NCBI RefSeq assembly: GCF_018860585.1
Contig: NZ_JAHKPR010000010.1
Coordinates: forward strand, 89,033-138,354
DNA: 49,322 nt
Direction: 5' to 3'
Origin: Colwellia sp. E2M01
GTDB taxonomy: Bacteria; Pseudomonadota; Gammaproteobacteria; Enterobacterales; Alteromonadaceae
Made by a program: the position numbers and the translations under genes. Shown here piece after piece: positions 46,986 to 49,322 of this stretch. The notes under the pieces were generated by a model. The model was not told the origin of the DNA, made no database searches, and saw only the letters and a program-made list of their open reading frames with translations. Numbering within the stretch: the first letter of the stretch is position 1; every line of letters starts with the position of its first letter.

Positions 46986-47939
46986 TTATTCATTTAATAA
47001 TAACTTGTAATGTTTTTTGGCGTTGTTAAAACAAAGAGCAGAGAGCAGTTGTTCAGGTTCACTTAAATTAAGCGCATTATGTTTAGTTAGTGAGCATACA
47101 CTATTTATTTGGGATAATTCTCCCAATATTGTGCGCCAATAATCTTGATATGACTGGTTGAATAAACAAAGTGGAAAATTACTAGCTAGCATCACTCTGC
47201 TTTGTCCAAAGCTTAATAGGCAGTGTGTTAAAACCGCTTGTTGCCAATTACTTTTATAGTGTCTATCTGTCATTTCCCAGCCTGAACATTTAATACAGCA
47301 GTTGTCGAATCGGCTTAATAAATTGATAGCTTGTTGCCAGTTTTGCCATGCAATTAACGTTTTAAAATCGCTTTTTTTTATAGTTTCATTAAAAGCCACA
47401 GGAAAGCCAGCATGATTGATAATAACTTGCAGTTTTGGCATCAAGGTTAATATTTTGGTTAACTCATTAACAGCTTGAATATCATCAAGTGGCATTTGTA
47501 TATCAAAGCTTAGCTTATGCTCAGAAAGGATAGCTAAGTTAGTAAGTACTTGCGGTTTTGGGAGAATTTCGCAGGCGTTATCATCTAAAATATAACGGCA
47601 GCCAACAACACTGTCATAAGCTAATAACTGCTTTAAATGTTGCTTAAAGGTTTCTTCTGGCTGTGTAATGTCTATAAAGGCAACTGCGCTAAAGGGGGTT
47701 GCTGTTATGACTTTTGTTAACCACTTTATTTCTCGCCAAGGTTGTTCATTATCAAACCCCGCTTCAATGTGAACAAAGCCCGCTAATTCATAGGGTGCAT
47801 TTAATGCTAAATCATCAAGGTTAAAGTTTTTATTGATGATGTGTTTATCAGACCAATGTGGTGGGTTATCAGTTTTTAGCCACTGATAATCCCCTTTGGC
47901 TAAATCAAATAAATGTAAATGCGGATCTATTATTTTCAT
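46986..47939 (-). CDS. Amidohydrolase 2 family protein, sugar-lactonase-like
   Basis: A 317-residue TIM-barrel hydrolase of the amidohydrolase-2 (cog3618) group. The signature start is MKIIDPHLHLFDL with H7 and H9, followed by YQWL and AGFVHIEAGFD. Then come SVVGCRYIL, LQVIINHAGFP and CCIKCSGWEM, all characteristic of L-fucono-, L-rhamnono- and related sugar-lactonases. It is 17 bp downstream of an SDR dehydrogenase on the same strand, so they are co-transcribed. Together they suggest sugar or sugar-acid oxidation followed by lactone opening; the sugar is not determined. Confidence 0.86.
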   Translation of the reverse strand: MKIIDPHLHLFDLAKGDYQWLKTDNPPHWSDKHIINKNFNLDDLALNAPYELAGFVHIEAGFDNEQPWREIKWLTKVITATPFSAVAFIDITQPEETFKQHLKQLLAYDSVVGCRYILDDNACEILPKPQVLTNLAILSEHKLSFDIQMPLDDIQAVNELTKILTLMPKLQVIINHAGFPVAFNETIKKSDFKTLIAWQNWQQAINLLSRFDNCCIKCSGWEMTDRHYKSNWQQAVLTHCLLSFGQSRVMLASNFPLCLFNQSYQDYWRTILGELSQINSVCSLTKHNALNLSEPEQLLSALCFNNAKKHYKLLLNE

Positions 47940-47956
47940 GGTTTGAATTTTTATTG

Positions 47957-48682
47957 CTACTGGGCGGTGTAACCACCATCAATTACTTGCAAACTGCCGG
48001 TGATGAACTTGGCTTTATCTGAAGCTAAAAATAATACCAACTCGGCAACTTCTTCTGCTTGGCCTAATCTACCTAATGGTTGCAATGCGGCTTCTTCCGC
48101 ATGTACTTCATCTTTATTAGCGCCTGACTTTTCACAGTAATTATTAATCGCTTTATGATATAACGGTGTTTCAATCGTGCCAGGGCAAACCGCATTAGCA
48201 CGAATATTAAATGATGCGTAATCAAGTGCGGTAGTTTTGGCGATAGAGGCGAGGGCGCTTTTACTCAAGTTATAAGCAAACGAATTGTGTTTGGCGACAA
48301 GTGCTTGCTCTGAAGACATTAAAATAATAGCGCCATTGTTGTTGGCCTTCATTGATGGTAATACCGCTTTAACCGCTGCATAAGCACCTTTAACATTGAT
48401 GCTAAATACTTTGTCTAGATCAGCTTCACTGGTGTTTTCAATGTTAGCGGAAAAGTGAATGCCAGCATTAGACACTAAAACATCAATAGTGTGCTTATCA
48501 GCAATTGTGTTAACTATCTCATTGACTTGCTTAAGGTTAGTTACATCACACTGACAAAACTCGCCCAGCGGTGAGGGTGATAAATCTAAATTGAAAACGC
48601 GATAATTATTCTCTACGAACAATTTTACAATACTCAAACCAATACCTGAGCTACCACCTGTGATCACACATACTTTATTCAT
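47957..48682 (-). CDS. SDR-family oxidoreductase (possible sugar or 2-keto-3-deoxy-acid dehydrogenase)
   Basis: A 241-residue classical short-chain dehydrogenase. Cofactor motif TGGSSGIG at 8-15, an Asp in the NLDLS stretch near 34 favouring NAD, SNAGIH near 91, catalytic Ser in ILMSSEQA and Tyr-x3-Lys in AYNLSKSAL, and VCPGTIETPLYHK. The ending PLGRLGQAEEVAELVLFLASDKAKFITG resembles L-fucose-type and 2-keto-3-deoxy-L-fuconate dehydrogenases. It is the first gene of a two-gene unit with the lactonase-like gene. Confidence 0.88.
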   Translation of the reverse strand: MNKVCVITGGSSGIGLSIVKLFVENNYRVFNLDLSPSPLGEFCQCDVTNLKQVNEIVNTIADKHTIDVLVSNAGIHFSANIENTSEADLDKVFSINVKGAYAAVKAVLPSMKANNNGAIILMSSEQALVAKHNSFAYNLSKSALASIAKTTALDYASFNIRANAVCPGTIETPLYHKAINNYCEKSGANKDEVHAEEAALQPLGRLGQAEEVAELVLFLASDKAKFITGSLQVIDGGYTAQ

Positions 48683-48818
48683 TTAACGTTTCCGGTTTTC
48701 TATTATTCAATAATATTTAAATGATACCTGTTAGTGTTGGCAACTTCCATTTAGTTCTTGGTGTAGTTTCGCAATAATGAGGTTATAATATTGGCAATTT
48801 GATTAATGAGGTTTTTCC

Positions 48819-49265
48819 ATGAGAGCTTGTGGCGTAGAAATTAAAAGTAATGAAGCAATTATTTGCATCATGACAAAAGAAAATAACTTGTATGATATTC
48901 CTCATACACGCGTACAAAGAGTGACGCTTGAAAATGCTGGTGATGCTGAAGCAATAAGAAAATTTCAATTCACTTTTGCTAAACTGATGGAAGATTACCA
49001 AGTAACACACGTGCAAATTAAAGGTCGTGCAGTAAAAGGTAAATTTGCAGGTGGTGCTATTGGTTTTAAGATTGAAGCGGCTATTCAATTAATTGCTGAC
49101 TTAGAAGTAGAAATTTTAGCAGCTACTTTTCTTAAGAAAGAATTAGCCAGAAGTCAGGTTGATATTGATTTTAGAGATACCGGCTTAAAGCAATTTCAAG
49201 AACAAGCATTTACCACGGTTTTTGCTTATTTAGAATCTAAAAATCACGCTTACCCTGCAGAGTAA
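48819..49265 (+). CDS. DUF3010 family protein
   Basis: A 148-residue cytoplasmic protein of the uncharacterised DUF3010 family, found mainly in marine gammaproteobacteria. It begins MRACGVEIKSNEAIICIM, carries the glycine-rich stretch KGRAVKGKFAGGAIGFKIEAAIQ near 68-90 and LKKELARSQVD near 106. The alternating strand and helix pattern at the start recalls RNase H-like folds, but that is a loose impression. There are no operon partners inside the window. Confidence 0.82.
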   Translation: MRACGVEIKSNEAIICIMTKENNLYDIPHTRVQRVTLENAGDAEAIRKFQFTFAKLMEDYQVTHVQIKGRAVKGKFAGGAIGFKIEAAIQLIADLEVEILAATFLKKELARSQVDIDFRDTGLKQFQEQAFTTVFAYLESKNHAYPAE

Positions 49266-49322
49266 TTTATACCAAGTTGATTAAGTTCTTTCCCACTCAG
49301 CGAAAGTTAAAAGGCTTAGAGG

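Noticed and set aside
48783-49088. Antisense 101-codon frame opposite the DUF3010 gene
   Set aside because: Translation is unlike any family and the plus-strand frame has a clear conserved protein.

Overview
The window looks like chromosome of a low-GC, marine, probably cold-adapted gammaproteobacterium of the Alteromonadales (Colwellia/Thalassotalea-like). This is inferred from AT-rich codon use, TTA/AAA-rich genes, the queA-tgt-yajC-secDF block, the suhB/trmJ-isc block and the DUF3010 and YggL families; no rRNA or species marker is present. No integrase, transposase, phage gene or CRISPR array is visible. Novelty lies in the accessory right half and in intergenic repeats.

Layout. 1-6850: tRNA-Trp (minus), then queA, tgt, yajC, secD, secF, closed by a strong terminator. 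7300-11360: a MarC-family membrane protein, an RhlE-type DEAD-box helicase, then on the minus strand cobA (SUMT) and suhB. 11830-19670: trmJ, an EpsC/NifP-type cysE, and the iron-sulfur assembly operon iscR-iscS-iscU-iscA-hscB-hscA-fdx, with a perfect IscR type-1 operator upstream of iscR. 19880-22270: a DMT-family permease, an aspartate-dehydrogenase-like protein and a YggL-family protein. 22730-26030: a Fur-box-controlled TonB-dependent receptor divergent from a PchR-like AraC regulator. 26070-31860: a long U32 (RlhA-like) protein, a glutathione-transferase-like protein, a Nudix hydrolase and a lipoprotein gene with an apparent frameshift.

31990-39200 (minus strand) is a six-gene cobalamin operon behind a cobalamin riboswitch: btuD, btuC, btuR/cobO, btuF, a btuB-like receptor and, directly coupled to it, a lipoprotein with a cadherin-like domain and a propeller-like body. 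That last gene may be an outer-membrane partner for B12 capture, analogous to Bacteroides BtuG (inference). 39450-40800: a two-subunit bacterioferritin in which one subunit keeps the ferroxidase residues and the other keeps the haem-ligand Met, next to bfd with its own Fur box. 41090-43170: an M13 metallopeptidase lipoprotein. 43450-48690: a small two-helix membrane protein, then a class II aldolase-like protein, a sugar-acid dehydratase of the enolase superfamily, a HAD phosphatase, a lactonase-like amidohydrolase and an SDR dehydrogenase, which resemble a non-phosphorylative sugar-acid pathway. The window ends with a DUF3010 gene.

Two intergenic repeat families stand out. R1 (about 40 bp, five copies) folds into a nested hairpin whose outer stem changes by compensating bases from copy to copy; most copies sit between genes of a likely operon and three surround yajC. 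R2 (about 30 bp, four copies) is REP-like with the same compensating pattern and forms a three-unit BIME-like array at 29450-29614.
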